From Caenorhabditis remanei (lineage: Eukaryota > Nematoda > Chromadorea > Rhabditida > Rhabditidae), in NCBI RefSeq assembly GCF_010183535.1, contig NC_071331.1, positions 4,216,001 to 4,280,000 on the forward strand: a stretch of DNA of 64,000 nucleotides, written 5' to 3'. Shown here piece after piece: positions 1 through 12,135 of the stretch. Position 1 is the first letter of the stretch. Each line of letters starts with the position of its first letter. Below the pieces are notes generated by a model. The model saw only the letters and a program-made list of their open reading frames with translations, ran no database searches and was not told where the DNA came from. The translations under genes were made by a program, and so were the position numbers.

Positions 1-43
1 AAATTTCAAAAAATGATGGATATAATTGTTTCTTTACATCTAA

Positions 44-658
44 CACTGTCATATTCAATCTCTGAAATGTAACCGTTTCAATAAATTATTAGTTTCACTA
101 CAATGACTTTATTGCTTCAATTGTAGAAGCGCGGGATAGTTTGCAATAATGTGAATATATCAGATCATGATTTATCATGAAGTAAACAAAATAAAACTGT
201 GATAAGGAATTAATAAGTTTAGCATGTTACTGAAATAAATCCTCAGGACAGGGCGGAAATTATTTGTATAGTTTGTAGTGTTCATTGTAATGAATTATCC
301 AGTATGCGCACTGTTGAACTAATGATGTGCCTCTAATTTATCGAAATTCTAAAACAAATTTGATTACTTCATGTTTTTTACGTTTTTTCTCTGTTTCTCT
401 GTTTTAACATTTTTATTTATAGAATAATAGTTTCGCTACGTCAAACACTGTCTTACTCGAACACTGAAACTGTGACTTTTTCAATATATTTATATTTTTA
501 CTATATTTTTGTTTCCATAATGGTGAACTGCTAGGTTCGATTTTGTTCAAATCTATTATTAAGTTCAAAATGTTATTGAAATGAATCCTTAAGAGAATGC
601 GGAAACTATTTGTATAGTTTGTAGTGTTCATTGAGATACATTATCCAGTATGCATTGA
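44..658. repeat. Diverged direct repeat pair (about 44-310 and 443-658)
   Basis: Two stretches in the same orientation share many blocks: CTGTCATATTCAATC against CTGTCTTACTCGAAC at the start, AAGTTTAGCATGTTACTG against AAGTTCAAAATGTTATTG in the middle, and TAGTTTGTAGTGTTCATTG followed by TTATCCAGTATGC at the end. Each has a GTTTCA-type element near its beginning (CCGTTTCA at about 72, CAGTTTCA on the minus strand at about 466). I see no coding capacity. Read as an old tandem duplication of non-coding DNA. Confidence 0.6.
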
Positions 659-1884
659 AAAACGGATAAGCGGATAGCTGATTTGAAAACAAAAAGATCA
701 TCCCTGAAAAATCTTGAAAAAAAACAAAAAATTCTCAGACAGGTTTGAACAGAATCGAACCTAGCAGTCACCGTTTCTAGTAATTCGTATCTTCGGTCTG
801 AGACTATCAAAACTATTTTCCAACTTTCAAACAAGAATAGTTACTGTTACGGTAAACTAATGAAATCTGATTATTGTCTCAATTATCATAGGTTCATACA
901 AAGTTCGTACTTTATAAAATCGATTATGAAACAAGAAACGAATAGTCCGTGAATGTGGGCAGAATACAATTTCACTGATTTTTTTCAACATATACAATGC
1001 GCGTATTAAAAAAAGACGTTCTATGAAGTTGAGTAAAAATGAATAAAACTAACGGATTGGGTCCGAATGAAAACCAATAAAGATGGGAGGAGTACAACAA
1101 TTCCGAAACGTATGCGATTCGAACTTTTAAACAAGAGTAGTTACTGTTACCGTAAACTAATAAAATCTGATCATTGACTTAACTATCTTTACTAATAATA
1201 TTCAACAGATTCCGCCTGTCTGTTTGTATGTTGCCAGCCATAACTCCCTCCATAGTTGGCCGATTTTCTTGAGACCTGGATAGATAGATTGGAAATTTGA
1301 CTTAGTTGATGCCCGAACTTTTCTTTTTTCAAAAATATCAAATCTGACGTCTTCTGGAGACGATGAGGTTTTTAGTGCTAAATTTCGTTGATGAGGATGT
1401 GTCCCGACAGGGTGGTAGAAAGCTCAAAGTATCAACCTAACACTACTGACTCGATGTTTCTTGGCTGCACTCTCGATAGGCGCTGGCCGCGCGTGTGTGG
1501 TGTGGTGGTCTACACAGATGACTCTTACGCATGGAGTGGCGAGTTCGTTCCCGTCAAATTGGAAAAAAATTTTTTTCTTTTTTGTCATGGGAAAATAATT
1601 TATTGAGGAGCTTTTGGATTTAAATGGAGGGAAAAGCATTGACTATGATTAAAAAAATTTGTCAATAAGTCTGCTCCGCATCTTGCATTTGAGAGAAAAT
1701 TGAATGAAAATTCGGTCAAGAGCCCGAAAACTCCCGTTGGCTACGGGTCAAAAGACTACCGTAATCTTAAAATTAATATTTCATCATGAACGCGCCAGAC
1801 CGATAGCATTCGGTATTTTTGGATTCGAAAGTTCGATTTGGGATTTGAATACCGCTCATCAGAGCTGTAACATTTTCGAAAAAG
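659..1884. other. Non-coding stretch with a short direct repeat and repeat-like DNA
   Basis: No convincing gene. About 820-890 and 1124-1189 are a diverged direct repeat (both contain CAAG, TAGTTACTGTTAC, GTAAACTAAT and AAATCTGAT in order). From about 1190 to 1640 the base composition is higher in GC and the text (CAGCCATAACTCCCTCC, GCTGGCCGCGCGTGTG) resembles dispersed nematode repeat DNA, but I could not find its ends. The short open frames here have no recognisable similarity. Confidence 0.4.
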
Positions 1885-2190
1885 GAAGTCGGATGAAGGA
1901 AGAAGGAGTTAACCATTTCAAAAGGGGAGCCGGAAGAAGGAAGAGGGAAGAAAACTTTTGAAAAAGGAAGACGGAAGAAGGAAGTCAGTAGAAAATTCCA
2001 AAATGTTTGTAAACTTTTTTGAAAGCCGGAAGTGGCAAAAAATTTTCAACGGAAGACTGAAGCGGGAAGTAAATTTTCTAAAAAGGTAAGTCGGAAGAAT
2101 GAGGAAGAAAGTGAAATTTTCAAAAGGGAAGTCGGAAGAGAGAAGAAGGAAGTGAAAAAAAGACCGGAAGAAGAAAGAAGGTAGTCGGAG
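1885..2190. repeat. GGAAG/AGTCGGAAG-rich minisatellite
   Basis: Irregular tandem array built from GGAAG, GTCGGAAG and AATTTTC/AAAAGG pieces. The same vocabulary (GGAAGTCGGAAG with TTTTGAAAAC linkers) recurs in both arms of the palindrome at about 29515-29840 and 31605-31930, so this is a dispersed low-complexity family. Non-coding. Confidence 0.6.
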
Positions 2191-2971
2191 AAAGGAATTC
2201 CGCACAGCTCTGCCGCTCACATACATAATGGGAATTAAAGGAACCGGGAGACCTTATAGCGAGGTCTCGAATGAATGGAATACCACTACTCAAGAAGCTG
2301 ATATGTGAATAAGGACCCGTTGTAGCTCGGTTGCCTACAAAAAATATGAATTCTTGGATGGGAATTTGTTAAAAAACCGTCATAATCTGCCATATTCCGA
2401 GAAGGAAGGAGGCGTTGCCGCCGATCAGTCAGAAAATAAAAAATATATCGACATGATCACTCGCCTTTTGAGAAGGGAAGAAAGAAGAGTTATCAAGTTC
2501 ACGATCTTCTGTGAGATTGTTTTGAAATGAGGAAAACATAGGAAGAAAGTTCAAATTGGTAAATTCAAAAACAGCTCATTCTAAATTCCATATTCTATTA
2601 GGATAGAAAAAGTCATTGAGAAAGTTTGTGGAATTTGAGTCTGAAAAGGAGAGATTTTACAATTGTGCTTTATCGGAACGAACTGCTCGGCTAAGAAGCG
2701 CCGCAGGCGCTGTAAAACTGAAAAGGGTGGTGTAGGGAAGGAGGTTTAGTCGCCGTTAGGCGACGTAAACCGACTGGTCATTCAGATTGGAACTCCATCA
2801 TTCTTAAAACGCATCTGCGGTTTGTGTCCGAATCTCTTTCATAATGTCGACATTTGACCAAAGAAACTAACTGGCGACTATTGAAAAACGCAACTGGTCT
2901 CCTTATACTGGAATCTAGAAAAAAAAAAACAAAAGACAGTTGAAACTCAAAAGAACTGGATTAGTGGACAG
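2191..2971. other. Non-coding stretch, no gene seen
   Basis: AT-rich with a short GC hairpin near 2695-2712 (AAGCGCC GCA GGCGCTG type). No exon-like open frame with splice sites and no recognised domain. Ends at the target-site copy GTGGACAG (2964-2971) of the fold-back element that follows. Confidence 0.4.
2964..2971 (+). repeat. Left target-site duplication of the 2.97-5.0 kb element
   Basis: GTGGACAG, matching GTGGACTG at 5006-5013 in 7 of 8 positions, directly outside the inverted ends. Confidence 0.7.
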
Positions 2972-5005
2972 CAGAGATGAGCGGAAGAGTTGGCGGAAGA
3001 AATTCTTAAGAGACAATGTCTCGCTCAAGCCACCAGGCCATGTTACACATAAACCAAAAAGATCCGTTCCAGCTGATTTTTTGATATGTCACTACCCCAG
3101 GAATTCTAAGATTTTTATACCACACCAGATTAGGCTCCGCCCCCTTTGAACTACCTAAACGATCGATTGAAGTTGAAAAACGAAAATTTTTCTTTCGAAA
3201 GATAGTATCAAAATCTCTTCAGAAATGAATTGCCAGCCTCATTTTGTGCATTTTACAAGATAACTACTTTTTTCTAGCTCGCCTGCATCATATAGAAAAA
3301 ATCACTTTTTTGAAAAAATTGTCAATTTTTTCATGTTTTTTGGATTTTTCGGCAAGTCGAAGTACTGTGGTCCGAAGCAAATTTATGATGGTAAGATACT
3401 TATTTGTGTTGGCTATCTGAAAATATAAAGACTTTTCCCAGATTCCACTGTCTAGGAGAGTTATGATCAAAAAAGTGACTAAATTTGATGCATTTCGACG
3501 TACCCCCCCTCCATGGTAAAAAATGGCTGGGTGACTAAAATTAAAAATATCTCTGATTTGAGCTATTCAAAGTTAGAATAGTGCTCACACAACTTTTCAG
3601 ACAATTCTAACCATGTTTCAGTGAGTTACAGACATCTCCTCCAGTTTTTCGAACCAAAAAGTTTGAGCTCTCGTAACTTTCCTAATTCTGACTTAAAATC
3701 TTAGAAACTTCTGGAAAACAGTGGAATATACTTCAAAAACGCAAATAAATAAATAAATGTCAAGTTTTGTCGTTTTGTTCAACTTTCGTTTCATATCATA
3801 TAAGATAGCTTCATGTGTCTACGATAGGGAGATATTCTAGGGCATGAAATGCCAGCATTCTTTTTTGTAATCAACTTTTAACTATTTATTTGTGTTTTTG
3901 AAGTATATTCCACTGTTTTCAAGATGTTTCTAAGGTTTTAAGTCAGAATTAGGAAAGTTACGAGAGCTCAAACTTCTTGATTCGAAAAAATGGAGTAGGG
4001 GTCTGTAAATCACTGAAACATGGTTAGAATTGTCTGAAAAGTCGTGTGAGCACTATTCTAACTTTGAATAGCTCAAATCAGAGATATTTTTAATTTTTGT
4101 CACCCAGCCATTTTTTTTACCTTGGAGGGGGGTACGTCGAAATGCATCAAATTTAGTCACTTTTTTGATTATAACTCTCCTAGACAGTGGAATCTGGGGA
4201 AAGTCTTTATATTTTCAGATAGCCAACACAAATAAGTATCTTACCATCATAAATTTACTTCGGACCACAGTACTTCGACTTGCCGAAAAATCCAAAAAAC
4301 ATGAAAAAATTGACAATTTTTTCAAAAAAGTGATTTTTTCTATATGATGCAGGCGAGCTAGAAATAAGTAGTTATCTTGTAAAATGCACAAAATGAGGCT
4401 GGCAATTCATTTCTGAAGAGATTTTGATACTATCTTTCGAAAGAAAAAATTTCATTTTTCAACTTCAATCGATCTTTTAGGTAGTTCAAAGTGGGCGGAG
4501 CCTAATCTGGTATGGTATAAAAATCTTAGAATTCCTGGTGTAGTAACATATCAAAAAATCAGCCGAAACGGATCACTTTGGTTTATGTGTAACATGGCCT
4601 GTAGGCCTATGCTCGAGCCAGTCAGAGATTGTCTCTTAAATTGTCGGAGTAGCTTTTCTTTGGGACGGTAGCAAAAAGTGTTCAATAGATAAAATTTGCA
4701 GCATAAATTTGTCTATCGATTGGAAAAAAAACAGGACCCAAAAATTTTAAAAACTAAATGAGTTACAGTCAATTTAGGCCTGTATTCCGCCTTCCGCTCT
4801 GAGGCCATTTGGCGGAAGGCGGAATACAGGCTTAAATTGACTGTAACTCGTTTAGTTTTTAATATTTTAATGTCCTATTTTTTCCAATCGATAGTCAAAT
4901 TTTTGCTGCAAATTTCATCTATTGAACACTTTTTGCTACCGTTCCAAAGAAAAGCTATTCCGACAATTTAAGGATTTCTTTCGCCAACTCTTCCGCTCAT
5001 CTCTG
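2972..5005. mobile_element. Composite fold-back DNA transposon with 8-bp flanking repeats (hAT-like ends)
   Basis: The outer ends are inverted copies: CAGAGATGAGCGGAAGAG at 2972 and its complement ending at 5005. Outside them are GTGGACAG (2964-2971) and GTGGACTG (5006-5013), an 8-bp target duplication with one mismatch. Inside are two palindromes in series: one centred near 3817 (arms about 3003-3760 and 3870-4635) and one centred near 4803 (arms about 4645-4795 and 4812-4980). The 60-codon frames at 3288-3470 (-) and 4165-4347 (+) are mirror images in the arms and not a transposase. The CAGAG terminus and 8-bp duplication fit the hAT superfamily. The element is non-autonomous and must be moved in trans if it is active. 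Confidence 0.8.
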
Positions 5006-5226
5006 GTGGACTGCGTCGGGTTTTCTTGTTGATATTTGAAATCACTATATCTATTTTTTCTGTTTCTCATATGTTTCATGTTTTATCTGTTCTAATGAGT
5101 CAGCGTTTGGTGGATTGGTCTAATGAAGCATGCAACGAAAAGCTAGTGGTAGAAAACAATTTTTTCATTTATAATTATTATGAGAAACAGTTAAAAATAT
5201 TAATAAAGTTTAGATCCCATTTATAG

Positions 5227-6692
5227 TCAAAATTGGTAGTTGGAGTTTTGAGTGAAATCGAGAGTCACATTATTATTATCCCACGATGAATTGTTGGATG
5301 GTCCAGTAGGCCGAGTGAGGATTCCTTGGTGTCCCACTTGTTCCATATTGTGGTGGACGGCTCTGTGTGAAATTGGTTGCGATTGACATGGAATGAGCAA
5401 ATTATTGGTAGCCATGGATGCTTGATCAAGTGGTCTACAATCATTCATCGAGAACTGAGGTGCTCCGTTGCTCATTTTTGATGTGGGAAAAGCAAAAGTA
5501 GGAACACCGGGAGTCACGTTGTAATTCGAAAAACTCGGAGCATAATGTGCGACTGTGGTGGTTGAGGGTCCATGAGCCAACAATGATTCCAGATTAGAGT
5601 TGCCAATACTTTGAGAAGCGCCCATTGTGAATATGGTAGTCTGATAACACTCCGAATCCTCCTGCCTTCTCTTTGCAACTATTTCTGAATCCCGTGACGA
5701 TGCCATTGTGTTGTTCGCCGATAAGATTCCAGAATCGCCTTCTGATTCCTTAGAATCCCGCTTACTATTCTTCTTCATTAAATTCTCCTTAAAATCAACT
5801 CTAGCAAATTTGTTTTTTGCTGTTTTCCAGTTTACCACAGCGGTGTTCTGAAAAAACATGCTATGCGATTTAGCAAGAGAACAAAAAAACTAGATACCTT
5901 CACACAAGTTACTGCAACAAACTGTGTTTCCTCGAATTCGAATGATTTGAGGAACTGCATAGAGGCAATTTCAGATTTCTGGGAATAGATACTCAGGACT
6001 GGAATATAGCGGCAGCGGGTGTTGATAAGAAGTCCTTCCTGTCTTTTCTCCTCAGTCTCTGTCACTATTCTGGTTCTTTTCTTCTCAGAATAGATTTTCG
6101 CTGTCTTGAAAAATACTCCATCCTTCATCCAGACGGATCCTTGACAAGTATCCGAAAATATCTCATTGCTCTCCCAAGACGCCTTCACCTTCATTTTTCT
6201 TTCTTCCCAACCCCCCTCAACGCGTTTCAAAATATTCGTGTTGAGTCGCTTGAGTTTTAGGCCAAATGTGTAGTTTTCGTGTATATTGAGACCAGTGACC
6301 AGGTAGTTGAGTTGTGGGAAGAGAATTCTGCAAAAGGATAATTAAGAAAAATGATATTTAAAGAAAAATTACCTTCCGACTGATAGAACTAGCATCTCGT
6401 TTCCCAACTCATGCAGCTCCTTCCACTCTTTTTCATCTTGCAATGTTACTCTGATCTTGTCCGGACTGTTCAAAACCGTTTGAGGTTGAGGCGGCAGTTG
6501 TGCTCCCTGGAATACTTGGGCTGGTCCATATTGGTTCCCATGCTGATTGTGAGATGCTGCATATTGATGTGCATTTAGGAAGGGATTCTGGGGGTATCCA
6601 TACTGTTCGTTATTCCAAATCACTTGTTGATTCAGCCACATCGGATCTGTCGACCCTGCTGATAAGTACTGCGGAAGGTGATAGGAATACAT
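5227..6692 (-). CDS. Divergent T-box transcription factor (three exons, 456 aa)
   Basis: Exons are 6692-6373, 6327-5898 and 5847-5227; all introns are GT-AG and the frame stays open through the joins. Residues 1-75 are rich in Q, N, Y and P. The T-box runs about 82-270. It starts with a DEKEWKELHELGNEMLVLS segment equivalent to the LW..F...GNEMIVT block, then GRILFPQLNYLVTGL, WMKDGVFFKTAKI and RCRYIPVLSIY. It ends with FVAVTCVKNTAVVNWK, the counterpart of the FIAVTAYQN...ITQLKI helix that contacts DNA, then KNKFARVDF. The C-terminal 185 residues are S/N/T-rich without a known domain. By family it should be a nuclear, sequence-specific DNA-binding regulator. The core is strongly diverged, as in the fast-evolving Caenorhabditis tbx-30s/40s group, so no ortholog is named. 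A TTTTCAG site 2 nt upstream of the ATG looks like an SL trans-splice acceptor. Confidence 0.85.
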
Positions 6693-6700
6693 TTCTGAAA
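6693..6700 (-). promoter_or_regulatory. Probable SL trans-splice acceptor of the T-box gene
   Basis: On the minus strand the sequence just before the ATG reads TTTTCAG AA ATG. An unpaired acceptor this close to the start is the usual trans-splice arrangement in Caenorhabditis. Inferred from sequence only. Confidence 0.55.
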
Positions 6701-6725
6701 ACTAAGGATCACTAAAAAATGTAAT

Positions 6726-7777
6726 CTGTTTCAATATAAACACAAAGAAATGAAAATGAAACAGAGATAATGTTACAATCGAATCTGACATAAGTACAAA
6801 TGAAAATGAAGGGAGTCACCATCCACAACAAATAAAAAATGGGGGTTAATAACAAAAAACAGTCTGACCAACAGGACTACGATATGTTGTGGGAGGAGCC
6901 TACCTCTGACACGCCCACAATTTTTAAGACGAGATTGATACTGTAAGATAGCAATGGATTAGGGATGCTACATATACCTTAACTATTCTGCTAACAGTAT
7001 AGCCAAGAGCATACCTGGTATTTTAGTAACTGACAAGTGTTAAAAGTTAGGTGAGAAGTGTACTGTATCCTAGTATTTTTATGTTACGGATCATAAAATT
7101 TTTTATGCATATCGTAGGCAATGTTTGAAAACACGGATTGTATCTCAAAAATTCTGTAAGATATCTGGAATATCTGGAACAGGAACCAGTATTTTTTGAA
7201 TTTTCACACTGGTATGTATCACGGGACTAACTGAAATCTGTAAAGCGAAAAAATTGTTGCTGTTGCTGGTGGTGTGTAAAAGTGTGTTGCTAAATGATAG
7301 AAAATAGTGTAAGAATATTAAAAATATATGTTTTCCATGAAAAAAGTGTAGCGGATTTAGTTTCCTTTTGTGATAATGGAGTGCCAGCAGATACAATTTT
7401 TTTCTGTTTCAGGAAACTCTCTATCATATCGCAATGTACAGAATTTTGATGATACAAGGTTCATTTTAAAAACTTTTTATCGCTTCTTTGCTGATCAATC
7501 TGCTATTAACACCTTTGTTTTAGATTATTCATATTTTATCTGATGCTTAGCTGAGTTTCCCAAAAATCCACAACACCGTAAAACTGAGTTAATAACATTA
7601 CCCTTTAAATTCGAAGAAATTCTGTTTCAACTGTTTGATTTATCGAAAAATTACTTCCTACCAATGTTAGAACCTTTTTAATCTTCAATTATTTTTTCTG
7701 TTCAAAGTTTTTAGACATCTTGAAATCTAAAGTTTTCTTAATCAGAACAATACAAAGAAAAATGGGAACCTGTTTCA
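6726..7777. promoter_or_regulatory. Cluster of five Ruby-type motifs (CTGTTTCA)
   Basis: Exact octamers lie at 6726-6733 (+), 6757-6764 (-), 7404-7411 (+), 7622-7629 (+) and 7770-7777 (+). In Caenorhabditis this octamer is the core of the element a few tens of bases upstream of each 21U-RNA. The surrounding DNA is AT-rich and has no gene, as expected of piRNA loci. The 21U start (a T with a YRNT context) cannot be fixed without small-RNA reads. Confidence 0.6.
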
Positions 7778-8084
7778 AGAAATCTTTAATTCACTATCTT
7801 CATCACTATTTTGTTCGCAACATGTGAAAGAACTAATATTATCTGAATAAAAAAGTACACTTCTTCGAAGGCCCGCAAATGTTTTGCCTTGTGATCTCAA
7901 ACAGGTCCACTCATGATGATAAATATTTTTGTCTTTCAAACTCATATCTCACAAGTAACCCAAAAGAAATTCACTTAATTTTGACCAACCTACGATGAAA
8001 TTTATTGAATCTTCACATAACAGAAAAAATAACCGTTTCACTATAATCATTTTTTCTTTGAACTGAAAATTTATTCAATGGGGG
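6765..8084. other. AT-rich intergenic DNA with piRNA-type motifs
   Basis: Upstream region of the T-box gene (minus strand) and beyond. Apart from Ruby-type octamers and one CCGTTTCA at about 8033, I see only AT-rich DNA. The open frame at 7145-7396 (-) has no recognisable similarity and is regarded as chance. Confidence 0.4.
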
Positions 8085-8092
8085 GTTATTCC

Positions 8093-8971
8093 TAGATGCG
8101 TGTCAAACACGATTATCGGAAAATTTTGTGTCGAAAATCGGAATATAAAAGTCAGTGAAAGTCACGGAAATCGAAAAAGTTGCAGACTATATTCGGCAAA
8201 AACCGACAAGACATGATTTTCATTTCATTTCGTTTTTCGAAAAAAAAATTTCCGATTTTCTAAAAAAAAATTTCGATTTTCGAAAATCATGACATTTCCG
8301 ACTTTTTTTCGAAAATCGCGGTAATTTGAATTCCAATTATTTTTTTTCAATTATTTTTTTCGCATTTTTTCAAGAAAAACACGATTTTAATTGAAATTTC
8401 GAAGTAAATGCATTTTTTTTTTCTGGTAAAAATTTCGAATGAGGGATTATCATATAAAAATCAGTAAAAAAAATCGAAATATAAAAATCAGAATATATGC
8501 AATTTTTTTTATTTTCAAAAACGGATGTTTTTTAATGATAATCCCTCATTCGAAGAAAAAAAATGCATTTACTTCGAAATTTCAATTAAAATCGTGTAGT
8601 TCTTGAAAAAATGCGAAAAAAAATAATTGAAAAAAAATAATTGGAATTCAAATTACCGCGATTTTGGGTGCAAATCCTAGGCCGCGGCCACGGTTTTTCA
8701 TTTCGATAATCACTGACTTTTTTTCGAAATGACACGATTTTCGAAACGAAGATTTTTTCGAAAATCGAAAAAGTCGGAATGTCATGATTTTCGAAAATCG
8801 AAAATTTTTTTTTTCGAAAAACGAAATGAAATGAAAGTCATGTCATGTCATTTTTTTCGATAAAATCAACTACTTTTTCGATTCTCATGAAAATTTTCGA
8901 AATTTTTGACATGACTTTTTTAGATTTTCGTCGATATTTTCGAATGACACCGTTTTCGACACGTCACTCTA
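8093..8971. mobile_element. hAT-like fold-back element with exact 8-bp target duplication
   Basis: GTTATTCC occurs at 8085-8092 and again at 8972-8979, immediately outside inverted ends that start TAGATGCGTGTC on the left and TAGAGTGACGTGTC on the complement of the right. TAGAG fits the hAT terminal consensus YARNG. The inside is an imperfect palindrome centred near 8488, made of A/T runs and CGAAAA units. The right arm carries an extra GC-rich patch near 8665-8700 that has no partner. No transposase frame. Confidence 0.8.
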
Positions 8972-8979
8972 GTTATTCC

Positions 8980-10906
8980 GTCCTTCTGTCCATTTTCAAT
9001 ACAATGAAATGTGGATAATGTAAAAAAGAAATTGTGTAATTTATTCTAATCATAACGTGGGAGTGAAACTCTATTTTGCTAAATATCGTTCAAAGAGAGT
9101 GATTTTTTGTTAGTTTTTTTTCTCTGTTTCAAAAACTAAACTTCCAATCACACCTGCTAAAACTAAAGTATTTTGCAGGCGATCTAATTCATTAAGGCTC
9201 AAAGTGGGATGAGGCTCTTATACTCTGACGGTTTTTGAAAAAGGTTTTCTAACAATAAGAAGTTAAAAGAACCCAAAAGTGATATTACTAATTTATCTTT
9301 TAACCGTTTCGCAAACTTTACAATTGGAATTTGATAGTGAATTGGAGTAATGAGTAGTATTCTTTTCTTGCCTTCTTACTAAAGGAATAGTTCTGTGTGT
9401 GTCCGTCCGGCGATTGCCGGATTACGGTAGCTATTGTAATGGAATAAATAAAAACCGATTCTAAACTGAAAGAGGGTAAACCAGACTCGGGTGGTAGCAA
9501 CCTATCCAGAACTTTCTAGAACAATTCAGATACTTTCAGAAATGATTGTTCTCTTTCGGCGGATTTTTTTCTGTTTCAAATTCAATATTTTATGAGAAAA
9601 TTTTACATTTAACTAATCTTCTACACACGCTTACCAAAGTTTTGTTGTTTATCATCACAGTTTCCGTTTCATTGCCATCGTTCATTTATTTTGAGGTAAA
9701 TTAGTCCGAAAATCTGAAAGTGAATCAAATATTTCAATATTTCAAATAAATTATTCCTTCTGTTAGAATTAGTAAAGACAGTAACTTATTTTCGTCGGAA
9801 AAAAGGAAAACAGTAGTAGCGAAACTGATTTAATGCAAGCTTCATACAATTGAAACAATGATACAGTTTCAAAAACTTTTCTTAGGTTATGTTATAATCA
9901 ACCATACCGGTTTCGATTTTCATGGTGCACCATTTACAGTTCTCTAATGTTCACACTTTTTTGATCACATGCTTGTTAGAATTATTTTTTTGTGTTCAAC
10001 TAGGAACGTCAGAGACGGATTTTACAAGTTATGTACATTTCTTGTATCTCACAAGTCAAAACAGTATACCTAACTTCCCAAGTAAAAGTTTACCTAATCT
10101 TTTATAACGTGGACTGTATCCTTGTAAAATATAGGTGATTATAACATTTATTGTTAGACAGCAACAACTATCCGGAATAGTAAAATAGAGCTTACTAGAA
10201 GATATCTGGAACTTTTGTTACAGCAATATTTTGTATCACCAGTTGGGGTTTCGTATGTCTGTACTATTCTCTTTCTTACCAATTTTCCCAGATGTGAAGC
10301 TATTAAACTCAGAACCTGGAAACGGAGATGTTTTTCATTATAGTTTGTTTTCATTGGATTGTTTAATTAAAAAATGAACTGATCAATTGATACGGTTGCA
10401 AAAAAAATCAGTTTCAGATAACCGATGTTATTAATGATATTAATAATTAAGTTATTACTGGAAGTTATCTAAAATATTAGCTTAAAAATCAAAGTGAAGC
10501 ACTTTTCCTTATAACTAAAATAGCGGTTTCTTCATTCTATCATATGTAGAAGTGCATTTCTATTGAACTCCATACTTAGAATTCTCACTGCAAAAATATT
10601 TGTTATTTTTTTTCTTTTTGAATTTAATAAATTATAAACAAATTCCCCCTCAATCAGTAATAAGCTTTATGAAACAGATATATGATGTTTTTATGAAATA
10701 AGTACATTATCACGGTGTGACCAATTACGAGTTTTGTAAATCACCGTTTACCGTTTGGTTTCCGGAAAGAAATGTTTGGTTCACTTCAAAGATACACCGA
10801 AGTCCATTTTGAAAGACGCGGAAGACAGAAGACGGTAGGAAAAAATTGCCGCAGTCAAAGAAAAAGAAACACGAATACAAAAATTACCAACGTAATGCTT
10901 ACTCCA
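8980..10906. other. AT-rich non-coding stretch with scattered Ruby-type motifs
   Basis: No supported gene. Exact CTGTTTCA octamers at 9124-9131 (+), 9571-9578 (+) and 10670-10677 (-), plus variants CCGTTTCA (about 9664) and CAGTTTCA (about 9865 and 10413). Short open frames such as 9922-10107 and 10772-10960 have no splice context or family resemblance. Confidence 0.45.
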
Positions 10907-10908
10907 AT

Positions 10909-11460
10909 CGCGGAAAAGAAATTAACAGAACAGAGAACTTTTTTTTTGGAATTTCAATAAACATTTTCGATATTTTTTAAAAACACGTTTCATTTTTATT
11001 GAATTATGTACTTACAGTTAGCACATCATTCATCATTATTTTAGATTCAAGACGTATTCGAACTTCCCATGTGTTGATTTTCAGATTAGACAACCGAGAT
11101 CCTATTTTGCGATTTGAGATGTTAGGGTTTTGGAAACACAACTATACATACACAAAGTTTTTCTATGCCCGCAAGATGAAACACTTTGTTACATTCTAGA
11201 AGCTTAACATCTTTTTCTTGAAACAGTGAACACACATGAATACTGTTGACTCATTGTGATGTATATAAGAATAAAATAGACTAACATCTGCTGAAGTAAA
11301 AATAAATCAAAGAATGAAAAAAACAAGCACGAATTGAACATTCCAAATGTTTGTTTTAATCTCGGAAAACAAATTAACAGAACAGAGAAACACTAATTTT
11401 TAAATTTCAATAAACATTTTTGAAGTTATTGTAAAACCAGTTTCACCTTTTTTTGTCAGA
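10909..11460 (+). repeat. Small internal direct repeat
   Basis: About 10910-11000 and 11362-11455 share AAATTAACAGAACAGAGAA, then TTTCAATAAACATTTT and a GTTTCA-type motif. This is a local duplication of roughly 450 bp spacing within the outer part of the eEF2 repeat unit. A Ruby-type octamer lies between them at 11219-11226 (-). Confidence 0.5.
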
Positions 11461-11684
11461 ATAACTAGATAGGTATTCTAGTATTTCCTAGTGTATTAAC
11501 AAACATCTCAATTAATCCCAGAACATAATAAAACAAAAATATGCATGTTTCAGTTTTTTTTTATAAAACAAACGTCTTGATTTTTTTCACTTCAGTTTCG
11601 TTCCGAGCCGACTTCAGAACATGTTCAACTAAAAATAGAGTTTGCAAAAATGTTCATATCAATCTAATAAAACTCGAAAATTCC

Positions 11685-11928
11685 ATACTTGTCAATGCCC
11701 GGGCTCGGATAAATGACGCTAAAATTCAAAATTTAATGTTGAAATGTTACGAGTTTTCTTCGCGAAAAAGTCAATCTTTTGACTATGAATCAGAATTAGA
11801 AAACACTTCTGAAAAATCAACAAAAATTCTTAAACTTTTTTTGATGAAAACTTAAATAAATTTTTTTTGAAACCGGGCCTTCGAGCCTTCCTGACCCTTA
11901 CCGGGTCGGACCGTGCATTGGCAAGTAT
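11685..11928. mobile_element. Short inverted-repeat element (MITE) downstream of eEF2 copy 1
   Basis: Ends ATACTTGTCAATGCCCGGGC and the complement of ATACTTGCCAATGCACGG form terminal inverted repeats. The 10-mer CGAAAATTCC flanks it on both sides (11675-11684 and 11929-11938). The same element sits at the same place in the other two eEF2 units, so it inserted before the triplication. Confidence 0.7.
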
Positions 11929-12135
11929 CGAAAATTCCGACGAAAATATCTCTGCAAGTGAGAAACTTAAAGAGTTCCTTAAAAATTTCAGAAATCTAAT
12001 TAAAAATTCACAGAAAAACTCTCATTAATCAAAAATGGAGTCGACAACTGAGATTCAAGATCCTGTAATAAATAACTGGAACAAATAAATAATCATGAAC
12101 ACAATTGTTCAGCTGATCAAATTTTGAGGGTACTC

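Noticed and set aside
3288..3470. 60-codon frame repeated at 4165-4347 (+)
   Set aside because: Both lie in the arms of a fold-back transposon; the match reflects the palindrome and not a conserved protein.
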